Below are positions 44,349 through 54,386 of a DNA stretch of 64,000 nt, piece by piece. This DNA is from JANXQG01 sp963775975. Lineage in GTDB: Bacteria; Planctomycetota; Planctomycetia; Pirellulales; Thermoguttaceae. The notes under the pieces were generated by a model that saw only the letters and a list, made by a program, of their open reading frames with translations, did no database searches and was not told where the DNA came from. The stretch spans positions 1,364,001-1,428,000 of the forward strand of contig CAVZKX010000003.1 in the NCBI GenBank assembly GCA_963775975.1, given 5' to 3'. The translations under genes and the position numbers were made by a program. Numbering within the stretch: the first letter of the stretch is position 1; every line of letters begins with the position of its first letter.

Positions 44349-46065
44349 TTACTTTACCTTCCTGTCGGCCTCGCGCGAGAGAGCTTTTATCGCCTCCTCG
44401 GCCGCCTGCCGCACGTAATCTTCCCGGTCTCGGCTGAGCTTTTCCAAGTCGGGCAACGCCCTTTTGGCACCCGGTCCGATTTGCCCTAGTGCGCGAGCGG
44501 CAGCGGCGCGGAAGACCGGACTGGCGTCTGCGCAAGGTCTCGATCAACCGGGCAGAAGCCGGCGCAGCAGGCGAACCGATTTGGCCAAGGGCCTCGATCG
44601 CGCAGACCCGGACTCCGCCGTCGGAATCGCTTAACGATGCAGCCAAGGCGGCCAAGGCCGCCGGGTCATTGGCGCCGATTTTTCCCAAGACAATTGCGGT
44701 CGCTGATCGGACCTGACAGTTCTTATCGTGAAGTATCTTGACCAGCGCCGGCACAGCGGATTTCGCCGTCGGACCGATCTGTCCCAGCGCCCTCACCGCG
44801 GCGCATCGAGTGTCTGGATTGTCGTCGTCGAGCAAGTCAATAAATGCACTCGCTCCTGCCTGCCCGAATTCACATAGCTTATCGACAGCAATTCTGCGAT
44901 CGGCGGGATTTTCGCTGCGGAGCAGCGCCTTAATGTTACGAGAATCACCGACGCCAATTTTGTCCCAGGCAAACTCCGCCTTCTTGCGAATGTCTCCGGA
45001 CCGATCGTAGAGCAAATGAGCAAGCGATTTGACTGCCTCTGGACCAGCGGGGCCGATTTTCCCAATCGCATCGACAGCTTGCACGCGGAAGAGGCATTCG
45101 TCGTCTACGGCAAGTTTTGCAAGCACCGGAATTGCCGTCTTGGCCGGCGGTCCGATTTCGCCGAGAGCGGCCGCCGCCAACGCCCGCTCATCATAGGCAA
45201 ATTCGTCGTTTAGAAGTTGGATTATCGGTGGAACCGCTTGGGCCGCGGCTGCGCCCATTTTGCCGAGAATGCGAAGGGCCGACCGGTGAAGCCACTTCTC
45301 TTTGTGCTTTAGCAATTCCGCAAGCGTCGGCGCGACATTCCGCAATTCCGACGCCAGTTTCGCGCGGCTTGTATTTTGGGAACTGGCGGAATTTAACAGC
45401 GGCTCGACCTTGCTCAAGCTGGGCCCCAACTTCATCAGCGCTGACTCCGCGGAATCGCTGACATCCGCATCTTTGCTTTGCAGAAGCTCAATGAGCTTCG
45501 GAGTAGCGCCGATCGCGCTTATCCCCATATTGCCCAAGGCTCTCGCTGCCGACGCGCGAACACACCAGTGGTCATCGTCGAGAAGCTTTGTAAGTTTAGG
45601 TACGGCCGCCCGCGCGTCGTATCCGAGTTTCCCTAGAGCGACAGCGGCGGAGTCACGCACACACCAGTCCTTGTCTTCGAGCAGCTTTAGGTCAGGCTCG
45701 TAACCATAAGCATAACGTGTTTCCGGCTCGATATCACCGAAAGCCGTGAGTGCAGCGTCACGGACTCCGGCGTCTTTGTCCTTGACGAGTTGTGCCAGCG
45801 AACGGAGGACCAAATGTTCGGAATCAGGGTCGTGTTGGCTTTCGGCAAGAAATAAATTGCGCAGAGCAAACGCCGCGTGCTGGCGGACTTCGGGCTTGGG
45901 ATCTCTAATCAATTCGGCCCAATGTTGTGAGGCTTTGCGGTCGTATTTTTCATCTCTTGCCTGTGCGTGAGATGCGCGGCTTGGAAACAGACTCACGGCA
46001 ACCAACAAGACGCCGGCGAGGGGAATGTTTGCAATTGCGGGAAGAGAATACAACGTCGCTTTCAT
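44349..46065 (-). CDS. Exported HEAT-repeat protein (one frameshift)
   Basis: About 571 residues after repair. ATG at 46063-46065 follows GGAGG at 8 bases; signal peptide LYSLPAIANIPLAGVLLVAVSLFPSRASHA, slightly long. The rest is about thirteen HEAT/PBS-type repeats of the form VRxxAAxALGxIGxxAKxAVPxLxKLLxD (for example VRASAARALGNMGISAIG and TRCAAVRALGQIGPTAKS). Such solenoids are binding scaffolds; no catalytic part is seen. An extra base near 44,531-44,534 shifts the frame into RRRQSGLPRR; removing it gives ADASPVFRAAAARALGQIG and a natural stop at 44,349-44,351. The partner is unknown; a periplasmic place is inferred. Confidence 0.8.
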
Positions 46066-46195
46066 CAGCCCAACCTCCGAGATTGAATAAGGGCAACGAA
46101 ACGCCGCGCAGAACATTTATCATCGTAGCCGATCGGAATTGGCGAGGCAAGCACGGTGCGCCGATTGGTCGGTGGCGGCGTTCGCGGCACAAAAG

Positions 46196-46331
46196 TCTCG
46201 CGCAAAGGCGCAAAGCTCGCAAAGAAATGGAAAAAGTGGGCGGTGGAAGATCAAGAATGCGCTCAGCCTCCCGCTCCGAGAGATTTTCCTCGCCGGCTTG
46301 CCCTTTGCGAGCTTTGCGCCTTTGCGCGAGA
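46196..46331. repeat. Perfect 29-bp inverted repeat made of CGCAAAG-type octamers
   Basis: Arms 46196-46224 and 46303-46331 are exact reverse complements; each arm is three near-copies of an 8-base unit (CGCAAAGG, CGCAAAGC, TCGCAAAG). The 78-base loop is unique sequence. It lies in the 278-base spacer between the phosphoesterase and HEAT genes, both on the minus strand. It could end phosphoesterase transcription. Confidence 0.9.
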
Positions 46332-46343
46332 ACTCTTTTCCGC

Positions 46344-47122
46344 TCAGCGCGGCAATGGGCTAAATGCCACGGGCTCGGTCCGATGCCCGTCGTGGATTGG
46401 CTGGCTGCCGTCGTAGCTGCCTTCGAGGATGCGGAACCGCAGGCCAGCGATCGTGCGCCGCAGTTGTGGAAGGTCACGCCGCGAAAGCGATAATTGAACA
46501 TCCGCCGATGGATGTGGCCGAAGTAGACGTGCCGTACGCCCGTCTCCGGCCCCTCGCCCGCGTTTTCCAAGTAAGCCAGCACCCGCCGGGCGACGCGGCG
46601 CTTGCGGTGCAGGAGGTATACGAGCGGCTGGTGCAGGTGTGCCCGATGGACCACGGCGTAGGCCCCGCGGCTGAACTTGCCGGCCAAGGGGCGGTTGAGC
46701 CAGTGCGAGCGGTAGGCCAGGAGCCGCTCGTGCGTCGTCATCTGCTTCTCGGCCACGTCGCCGTGCAGGAAGACGTTGGGGCCCAGCCGCAAATAGAAGT
46801 GATGCCAGGCGAAGTTCGGAATCTCGGCCGAGTGCTCCTCCAGGCAGTCGATGAACGGCTGGCAGTAGTCGTGATTGCCGAGCAAATAATGAAAGCGGCA
46901 CCGCGGATGCTCGGCGGCGAGCCGCTGGAGCCAATGGTAAGCGGCCTCGACCGTTGCGTCAACGCTCGGCAGCGTGGACCAGCTAAAATCGAAAATGTCG
47001 CCGCCCAGCACCATCACCGACGACTGCCGCGCCGCTGCGCGGATCGCTTCCGCATACCGCGGCGCATCGCTCCGCCGGGCGAACATGTGCAGGTCGGAGA
47101 CGAAGCTTATTCGATGCACCAT
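46344..47122 (-). CDS. Calcineurin-like metallophosphoesterase (one frameshift)
   Basis: About 259 residues. All metal-binding boxes of the family are present: FVSDLHMF (Asp, His), LGGDIFDF (Asp), LLGNHDYC (Asn, His), VFLHGD (His) and YFGHIHRR (two His). Size and layout recall LpxH-like UDP-diacylglucosamine hydrolases, but the specific residues are not conclusive. A missing base near 46,453 sends the frame into SLACGSASSK and on through the adjacent inverted repeat to 45,950; with it restored the end is TIAGLRFRILEGSYDGSQ... and the stop is at 46,344. Transcribed towards the HEAT gene. Confidence 0.8.
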
Positions 47123-47158
47123 GCAATCAGCGTAGCAGATTGGACGATACGCTGCAAG

Positions 47159-47193
47159 AGTGGGGAGTGGGGAGTGGGAAGTGGGTAGTGGGG
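47159..47193. repeat. AGTGGGR heptamer array, left flank of the four-helix-bundle gene
   Basis: Five units: AGTGGGG, AGTGGGG, AGTGGGA, AGTGGGT, AGTGGGG. It begins 8 bases after the 3' end of the neighbouring four-helix-bundle gene and is in inverted orientation to the array at 47600-47629. Confidence 0.85.
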
Positions 47194-47200
47194 CGGAGCA

Positions 47201-47572
47201 CTATGAGTCGAGTTTGCGCTTCAGCGAGAGACAGAGGCCGTTATTAAGGCGGTCAACCTCTTCCGTACGTAAGAGCAAGCTTTTGACCTCTTCTCGATTC
47301 ACGTAACCCAACCGTTGCGCGATGAGGCGCTGAGTCTCAAGCTCAAGCGTGGAACCACAGGCGATCGACAAGAAGTGAAGAAAATCCTTCGTCGTTGCCC
47401 GTCCTTGTCCTTCGGCAATGTTGCATGGGATCGATATTGCGGCACGTCGCATCTGGCTCGTCAGTGTGTAAATCTCTTCGCGCGGGAAGCCACGGGTGAT
47501 ACGGTAGATTTCTTCGACAAGATCCATTCCCTTCTGCCAGACGATCAATTCCCGATAACTTCCCACACTCAT
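47201..47572 (-). CDS. Four-helix-bundle protein (23S rRNA intervening-sequence protein family)
   Basis: 123 residues from ATG at 47570-47572 (MSVGSYRELIVWQKGMDLV). The frame is open 14 codons further upstream, but that part overlaps a heptamer array. Family marks: RELIVWQKGMDLVEEIY in helix 1, MRRAAISIPCNIAEGQGR between helices 1 and 2, and FLHFLSIACGSTLELETQ. Members are small basic pentameric bundles first found in 23S rRNA insertions and related to the Avd protein of diversity-generating retroelements; the molecular role is unsettled. It lies between the 3' end of the GspK-like gene and the phosphoesterase, bracketed by inverted AGTGGGR arrays, and looks like an insert in the region. Confidence 0.9.
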   Translation of the reverse strand: MSVGSYRELIVWQKGMDLVEEIYRITRGFPREEIYTLTSQMRRAAISIPCNIAEGQGRATTKDFLHFLSIACGSTLELETQRLIAQRLGYVNREEVKSLLLRTEEVDRLNNGLCLSLKRKLDS

Positions 47573-47599
47573 TTTAAAGAGTCTTCGCCTTGTTATTTG

Positions 47600-47629
47600 C
47601 TTCCCACTTCCCACTCTCCACTTCCCACT
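47600..47629. repeat. AGTGGGR heptamer array (reverse strand), right flank of the four-helix-bundle gene
   Basis: On the minus strand it reads AGTGGGA, AGTGGAG, AGTGGGA, AGTGGGA. It lies 27 bases upstream of the gene start and 8 bases from the stop of the GspK-like gene. Together with 47159-47193 it would form the ends of a 471-bp unit. Confidence 0.85.
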
Positions 47630-47637
47630 GTGTGTCG

Positions 47638-50600
47638 CTATTCAATATACCTCTGCAACAAGAACGCTTTCGCCGTGTTCACGTCCTGGCCGCGGATATA
47701 GCCGACCGGCAGCGAGCGGTCGAAAATGTAAAAGGCGCGGTGGCGTACAACGTCGCCCGTGTCGGCGCCTAACTCTTGGCCCAATTGATAGCCGTCGGGA
47801 TAGATCGTGCCCGTGTTTCCGAGCGCATCCGTGGCTTTCAATTGCGTAGGCGTCGCCGGTGTTACCTCGAAATAGCCGACGGTGATCCAGATGGCGAAGA
47901 CGTTGGAGTGCGTCGTCGTCGTCCCGGCCAGCTTCTGCAAGCCCTGATAGCGAAAGTAAGGGCTGCGGTTGTAGTCCATCGCCGCGTTTTGAAACTGGTC
48001 GGGCGTCGCGGGAAGCGCGGGCGGCGGATACGGCGGATTGGAAGCCGTCGTGCTCATCGTAAGGTCGTCCACTTGGAACAATGGACGGCCCGGAATATTC
48101 AGATTGGGACCCTGCACACTCGGATCGGGACTCGGGTCCTCGCGCATCAAAGTCGCGTCGATCTCGCGTTTGGGGAAGGCGGCGTCGTCCCGTCGGCCAA
48201 AGGCGGCGTAAGCCAGGCCCCGCCCGCGGTGCGGAAGGGACGCATGAAGCGGCTCGGATAGGCCGGGTTGATCGTCATGTCCGTAGTCAAATCGCCGCGG
48301 CGGCTGGCGACGAACTTCTGCCACATAGTCGGCCGTCGCCAACCCCGGATGGAAGTTCAAAAGCCCCATGAAGACATCCGAACTGGAGATCGTATTGAGA
48401 TTGATCCGGCCCGGCTCGCGGTAGGTGGCGATGCCGTTGAAAGGCTGGTGGAACCAGTGCTGGCCCGCCGCGCCCGTATAATCCGGGTCCGCCTGGACGG
48501 TGAAGTGGGCGAAAGGCGTCGGCACCCCGAGATACGCCAGCACGCGGTGGAACTGCCCTGTCTGTCCGTTCGCCCCGGACTGGAACATGGCCAACAGATG
48601 GGGAAAGCTCGCGTCCATAGGAGGCAGCGACGGCTGCGCGTCGTACGAGTCGGGGATCGTCGGAGTCGGTGGCGTCGGCAGCGGCGGCACGGGCTGCTTG
48701 AACCGAGCGGTTTGATCGACGTAGGCAACGTACACCCGCCGGTTGGCCTCGTTCCGGGCCAGCAGCTTCGACGAGGAGACGGCCGGAACCATCAGAAGTT
48801 CATACTCGTTTACGAAGGGACGATAGGCCCAGCTCAGCCAGGGAAACGGCGCGGGCGGATCGCCCGGATAGCCGGTCGTCGCGGCCAGCGGGCCAGTGGT
48901 AGTGGCCGATTTTTGAAACGGCGCATTCAGATAGCCGAGCGAGCTGACGAGTCCCTTGGTGAAGAGGCCGGTTTGCGAGGAGCCGGGATTTATGGCCCAA
49001 TTGGTCTTGTTGATGGAGTCCTGCTTCCAGAGATTGAACTCGCCGGTTACGTCGACCGCATTGCCCCGCTGCCGCGCCTCGAAATGGGTCGGCGCCCGGC
49101 GTATTGTCGCGGTCCAAGGCGTTCGTAGCGGCATCCACAACGCCGTTGAACGCCGTCAGGTCAACCGGCAAGGAATCGACCGTGCGATAGGGGTTGGCGG
49201 CGTTGATCGCGCCGAGATTGCCAGAGGTCGGCTGAGCTGAGTTTGGAAACTGCCGCGTCGGATCGGCCAACCGTTGCAGATAGATGATGCGGAAACTCGC
49301 ATAGGTGCCATCGTTTTTCAATCTTTTAGCGTCGGCAACCTCCGCAACCGCCGCTGGGGTTGTAGGTTTGATTAGCGTGCGCTGTAAGTCAAAGGGAATG
49401 TCGATCGTGTCGCTGTAAGTCTCGCTGGCCGCGTTATAGGTCACGGCGGCGCCGCTTGGCAGGATCTCATAAGGGGTGTAGCCGCCGACCGGTTCTGAAA
49501 CGCTGAGCCGACGCGGCGTGTCAATGACAACGGTCGCGGGCGGCTGCGACGGCGTAAACCCGGAGGGCGGCGCCGGAGTGTTGTTCTTCAGCACGTAATT
49601 CGTGTTGCCGGCAGTGTCGGCGCGGGCAATTCCGCCGAGGTTGCTGGTGGGATCGAGCGTAATATAGCGCCCGGTGCGGCTGTCGACTTGCTTGGTCGAG
49701 TCCAGCCCGATCAGCGTCTGACGACGATTCTTGCTGGTCGCGGAAGACTCGCCGGAGCCGATCACCGCGTACCCGCCCGGCGGGACAACCTGCGGCGTGG
49801 GATTGTTGCCTATTGACGCAAAGAAGCAGCGGCCGGTGGGAGTATTGAGAACGTCCGCAGGAAGCGTGACGCTGCCGCTCGGCACGAAGTAGACCACTCG
49901 CTCGATATAGGGCCGCTTGCTCGGATCGGGATCGTCCGGATCGCGCAACTCGCCGTTGATGCGCGCACTCCGGGTGTCGAGCGGATTGACGATGATCAGC
50001 CGCCATACGGGCGAGTGAACCGCGCCCGGCGTGACCTGCGACAGGTTAACGCCGTTTAGGGCCATGCGTTTCCCCGTATTGTCCAAGAGCAGATCAGTAG
50101 ACTGGGCTTCCATCGCCGTCCATGGGTTGTAAAGCTCGACGAAGAGCGAACCTTGCGGGCGGAAGTGCTGGTCGAAGTTCGGATCCTTGTTCGGAGAGGG
50201 GTCGCCTACCTTCCCTGGCTTCCGCGGCGGGGCGTGCGAGGCGCCGAACAGAGCCTCGTTCAAATTATCCGGCACTTCGTTGGCCGTGTCCTCGGTGCGG
50301 CGGTCGTGGAAGGCGAGCGTCTCGGTGATCAAGAGTTCCGGCCGCTTGCAGCCCCAAACCGTGTGCTGGTCGGTATAGTCCGGCTTCCATCCCGGCGCCT
50401 TGCCAGGGCCGTTGCCAAAGGGATAAACGTCGTAAGAGAAGGGAATCATGATGCTGTTGTGATCGCGATAGGCGACCACGTTCACTGCCCACTGCGCGAT
50501 CAACCGCGCCGTGTTTTCCCGCGAGCCGGTTTGGGCGTCAATTCCCGCCAGATCGGCGCTCATCATCATCAGCACGTAGAGATGCTTGGCATATATCTGC

Positions 50601-53023
50601 CGCGCCGCGAGCGAATTGCTGTGAGAAAAACTAAGAGAAGCGGGATCGGTATTGGCTAGTGCATCGGACGCCAAGGTTCCGCTGCCGTCATAGAAGAACT
50701 GCTCGCTCTTCGTGCCGGATGAGGCATAAAGATTGACGGTCTCGCTGGACAAGCCCGGCTGGTCGGGTTCAACGAGATTCCACGGCGGCAGCGACGGCGG
50801 AAGGGTTAGCATAGATCCACCGAACGAACGCGCGCCGGCGCCGAAGGGCCGGTTGATGTTCATCTTCAGACCGTGCAGCACTTCCCACGGCAGCAAATCG
50901 GCCACGGCGCCCCAATCAATGGTTCCGCCGGCGGCCAGCATCGCCGCGGCCGCCGCATCAATAGGATGCCGCGTCCGCTTGTCGCCCGGCACTTTGTCGC
51001 GAAGCGGTTCGGGCACGACGCACGGGGCGACGGGCACGCTGTAGCTTTCCGTCGTCAATTCCGTCGGATGAAGCAGGAGCGTCGAAGTTGAAAGCGATCC
51101 CGCCGACGTTGCTGTCAGCGCCAAGAGGCGCGAGGGCAGCGTGATCGAATCCCGGTCGGGGGAACGCAAGACGCGTTCCAACTCGGCCACCGAGAAGGGG
51201 CTGTCGGGCGTGGTCTTACCGGTCGCATGCGCGGCATTGCGGCTGAGATCGATATCGTAGGGCGCGTTCATGGTGAACCCGCCCATCGAAAGATAGAGCG
51301 GCCGGCCCGCCACGTCCAAGCCAATCGCGCTGAGGCCTTGCGTATCGGGCGGCGAGCCGTAGGCGTCCTGCGGCGCGCCAGCTAGCAGGTTTGCCCAATA
51401 ATAATTGGTACTGTAGGACTCGCCGTAGCCGAACCAGCGGTTCCAATTGAGCGGCGCGTAGTAGCCGCTTGAGCCGGCAACCGTGGTGACTCCCGCGCCA
51501 GCCGTGCCGGCGCCTTCGCCGTAGCGGCCCAAGACTTCGCCGGTCACCGGGATCGTCGTGCCCAGCAGCAGCGCTTGATAGCCGCCATAATTGATGTTGG
51601 GCGGCGGTGTGACCGCCAACGGGCTTGCTAAGGCAGTGGGCGACGTGCTGAACAGCGGCGCCAAGTTGATTTCGGCCGGGCCATAACCCTGGCCGCGGAT
51701 GAGTTGGGCCTGTTGCTGGGCGGCGTTGACTTGCCCCGCATATTTCGCCTGCGGCGCCGGCAGCGGCAAATCGCCCTGAAGCGAGTTGCCGGCATACGGC
51801 AGTGTTTCGGGCTGGTAATAGTCAGGCTTTGTTTGGGCCAGATTGCCGTGAGCGTTGACGTTCAAGCGGCCATCCAGGTCGAGGCACAGAATCGCGAACA
51901 GTGGCTTATAGGCGCGGCCGTCCTGTGTGAAGCGGACCGGAAAGCCGAGATCGACCCACACGCTGTCGGGCGTGCCGCGGCCCATGTTGTCGACGTCCCA
52001 CTGCGGATGCTGCGAGAAGGCGGACGTGCCGCTTGTTCCGTCCCACGTAGGATCGAAGTTGGGGTTGCTGCCATTGAAGTTAGGATGATCGGGCGGGTCA
52101 GACGTTTGCGAGTTCTGGCCGAGCGGTCGGTAACTCAGCAGTCGCATCTGGTTGGCTGGGAGCGGCTTTCCCTTGTTGGCGGCTATCCAATGTTGGATCA
52201 AATCGGCGCGGTGCAGCGAGGGAATCGGCACCGTGACGCCGCCCGAAGTGCCGGCTGTAGCGTAGGCCAAGAGCGGGTCTTGGAAATCGGGCGCGGTGTA
52301 ATCGCAGTTTGCCCCGCCGGGCGGGTTCAGGTTCGCGGGATTCCGCGGTTCCAGTGCAAGCGGCCCATAGGCGCCTGGCGCGTCGAGCAGGCCCGTCGCC
52401 GGCTTGCCGTATGATCCATTGTTGTAGCCAAATCCGGCGCCGCCATACGGAAAACCATTGATGATGTACTGGGCACCCTTTTCCGGCATAACGTTGCCTT
52501 CAAAGGGCAGCATCTCGACCAGCGAGGGTGCCTGGCCCTGCTGCGTCGGCGGCATCAGCCCGACGATTTTCGTGCTCAAGCCCGCAGCCGAGCCGCTCAT
52601 GATCGTCACCGTGCAGCCGACGGCGTGCATCGCATCGTAGCCGGCCGGGTTACCGGTCGGGGGCAAGCTAAGCGTCAGCAATTGCCCGCCGGCAATTGGT
52701 TTGAGATCGTTGGACCCGGTCGCATTGATCGTCCCACTGGTAAGGTCGCTGCCGTAGATCTTCTCCATAAGGCAAATCGAACCGATCGGGCAGGCGGAAA
52801 AGGTGCCGCTTGCGCTCAAAGGGCCGCCGCGGACGACGTCGAAGACTGCCGCGTCGAGCGTCTTTTGCGGCGGGTCGAGCTGCGACTCGATGGTTTTCAT
52901 TTTGTCGGAAGTGCCGCGTTCCGAGCCGGTCATGACGACGAAGGCCACGGCCAGCATGGCGAATATGGCCAGCAAGGCCAGCACCACCAGCAAGAGCATG
53001 CCGCGACGGTTACGAGTTCTCAT
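47638..53023 (-). CDS. Giant GspK-like minor pseudopilin / general secretion protein (one frameshift)
   Basis: About 1,795 residues; usual GspK proteins are about 300-350. ATG at 53021-53023 has AAAGGT 9 bases upstream. The start MRTRNRRG followed by MLLLVVLALLAIFAMLAVAF is a short prepilin-type leader and membrane helix lacking the Glu at position 5, as in GspK. A conserved GspK-like part reads SVWVDLGFPVRF and CLDLDGRLNVNAHGNL; another has IDAAAAAMLAAGG and PWEVLHGLKMNINRPFGAG. The long remainder (Pro/Gly/Asn-rich, many aromatic) has no family that I can name. An extra T in the run at 49,082-49,084 separates 48800-53023 from 47638-49140; removing it joins ADPFEARQRGNAVD. As last pilus gene it may form the fibre tip with pseudopilins (inference from GspK biology). 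Confidence 0.8.
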
Positions 53024-53060
53024 GTTAGGTTACCTTTACTCAATTTGCCCTTGAGTACAG

Positions 53061-53144
53061 TGAAAGGATGAAGGCAGAAGGATGAAGGATGAAAAAAGAG
53101 TTCGCACGTTTTTCATCCTTCATCCTTCATCCTTCCGCCTTTCG
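53061..53144. repeat. Inverted AAGGATG heptamer arrays forming a hairpin
   Basis: Left arm (AAGGATG-type units, about 53,064-53,099) and right arm (CATCCTT-type units, about 53,112-53,144) pair almost fully around a loop of about 12 bases (AGAGTTCGCACG). It fills the spacer between pseudopilin D and the GspK-like gene. Confidence 0.8.
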
Positions 53145-54386
53145 TCAGTTCTTCCACGTCAAGTCGGTATCCAAGTCGATCGTGGTCGTGTAAACGCCGA
53201 CAACTTCCTGGCCCAGCACGACGAGTTTGTCTGCGTTTGATGCACCGACTGCTGTGCCCTGCAGCGGCGATATCCAATCGGGACCGACCAGAGTCAACTG
53301 GGCACCTTGCGTTGGATCGTCATTGTCGCCGATCGCGGCGACACGATACCACTGGCAATATCCCGAGGGAGGAACTTGCGGCGTACCGCTGTTAGGACCG
53401 ACGCCTCTGACGAGCGCCACCCAATCGTTCTCGCGCACCGTAATGCCGCCGAGCGTACCGTTGGTCATGGGGCTGTTCTTATCTAGCTGAATTGAGCCGC
53501 CCGCCAGTGCGGCGGTGCCGCCTGAAACCCCAACCGCGTCGGAAAACGTCGCAACGGGAAACGCGGCCTCGGCCACCTGGCCGGCCGACGGATTAAGCGT
53601 CCGAGCGTAGCAGACCACCACGGAAACCGTGAACCGCGCAGGGTTGGACGGGCATGGCATCACCGTGGCGAACCAAGAATAATCGCCCTTGGACGCAATT
53701 TTCTTGCTGGCGTCCAGGACGGGAATCGGCCTGCCCGGCGGCTGCGCCGGCTTCATGTTTTCCGGCGCCGTGGCGATGATGTCATCGGTGGCGCGGAAGA
53801 CTAGATCGGGCTCTCCGTATTGCTGCTGATAGAACCGATTGGTCTGTCGAACTGCGGGCGGTACGCCCAAAGTTATTCGCGGCAATAAGCCGCCTAATGG
53901 ACCTGTGATACCATTCGCGGCACCTTCCGGATCGATGGCGAACGGCTTGCCGGCAATCAACGGCGCGGCGTCAGTATCCGTACCGGGCACGAGCCATTGC
54001 GGATAAACCTTGGACGAAGGATTTGGCGGCGCAGGATACGCCGGCCAAGGATATGGGTCCAACATGCGGCGGACGGCGATTTCGCGCATTGCCAAGCGGC
54101 CGCAATTGCCCGCACGATCGGCCTTCGTCGCATTGAAGATGGTCACCAGGCCCACCGGCAGCAGCGAAGCCAGGCCCAGAAGGCCGATGGAAATAATGCC
54201 GATCGAGGCCAGGACTTCGATAAGGCTAAGGCCGGCATGGCGGGAATAGGAAAGGGAGAAAGGGGGAAAGGGAGAAAGGGAGCGGCGACGTGGGCGATCG
54301 TAGCGGGCGGGAGGCGCAATCCTCCCCTTCTCCTCTTCTCCCCTTCTCCCCTTCTTGTCAACATTTTGTTCGATAATTAATCGCAT
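53145..54386 (-). CDS. Type II secretion/type IV pilus pseudopilin D (GspI/PulI-like), long leader
   Basis: 413 residues. ATG at 54384-54386 overlaps the stop of pseudopilin C (TGATG) and follows GGAGGAGGG, so the start is well supported. The leader before the cleavage glycine is about 52 residues, MRLIIEQNVDKKGRRGEEEK onward, encoded largely by two inverted purine/pyrimidine repeats (54249-54282 and 54321-54357). Cleavage would be at HAG/LSLIEVLASIGIISIGLLG, with the Glu at position 5 of the mature protein; the LSLIEVLASI helix resembles GspI/PilV-type minor pilins. The remaining 350 residues are a soluble domain without a known family. Intact frame. Confidence 0.85.
   Translation of the reverse strand: MRLIIEQNVDKKGRRGEEEKGRIAPPARYDRPRRRSLSPFPPFSLSYSRHAGLSLIEVLASIGIISIGLLGLASLLPVGLVTIFNATKADRAGNCGRLAMREIAVRRMLDPYPWPAYPAPPNPSSKVYPQWLVPGTDTDAAPLIAGKPFAIDPEGAANGITGPLGGLLPRITLGVPPAVRQTNRFYQQQYGEPDLVFRATDDIIATAPENMKPAQPPGRPIPVLDASKKIASKGDYSWFATVMPCPSNPARFTVSVVVCYARTLNPSAGQVAEAAFPVATFSDAVGVSGGTAALAGGSIQLDKNSPMTNGTLGGITVRENDWVALVRGVGPNSGTPQVPPSGYCQWYRVAAIGDNDDPTQGAQLTLVGPDWISPLQGTAVGASNADKLVVLGQEVVGVYTTTIDLDTDLTWKN
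54249..54357. repeat. Inverted GAAAGGGA-type arrays inside the pseudopilin D leader
   Basis: Purine tract 54249-54282 (GGAAAGGGAGAAAGGGGGAA and onward) and pyrimidine tract 54321-54357 (CTCCCCTT units) are near reverse complements with a 38-base loop. Units are 7-8 bases. Both are within codons 10-47 of the gene. Confidence 0.8.

Noticed and set aside
45950..46343. C-terminal extension of the metallophosphoesterase
   Set aside because: Arises after a frame loss and runs through the 46196-46331 inverted repeat; the other frame gives a natural end at 46344.
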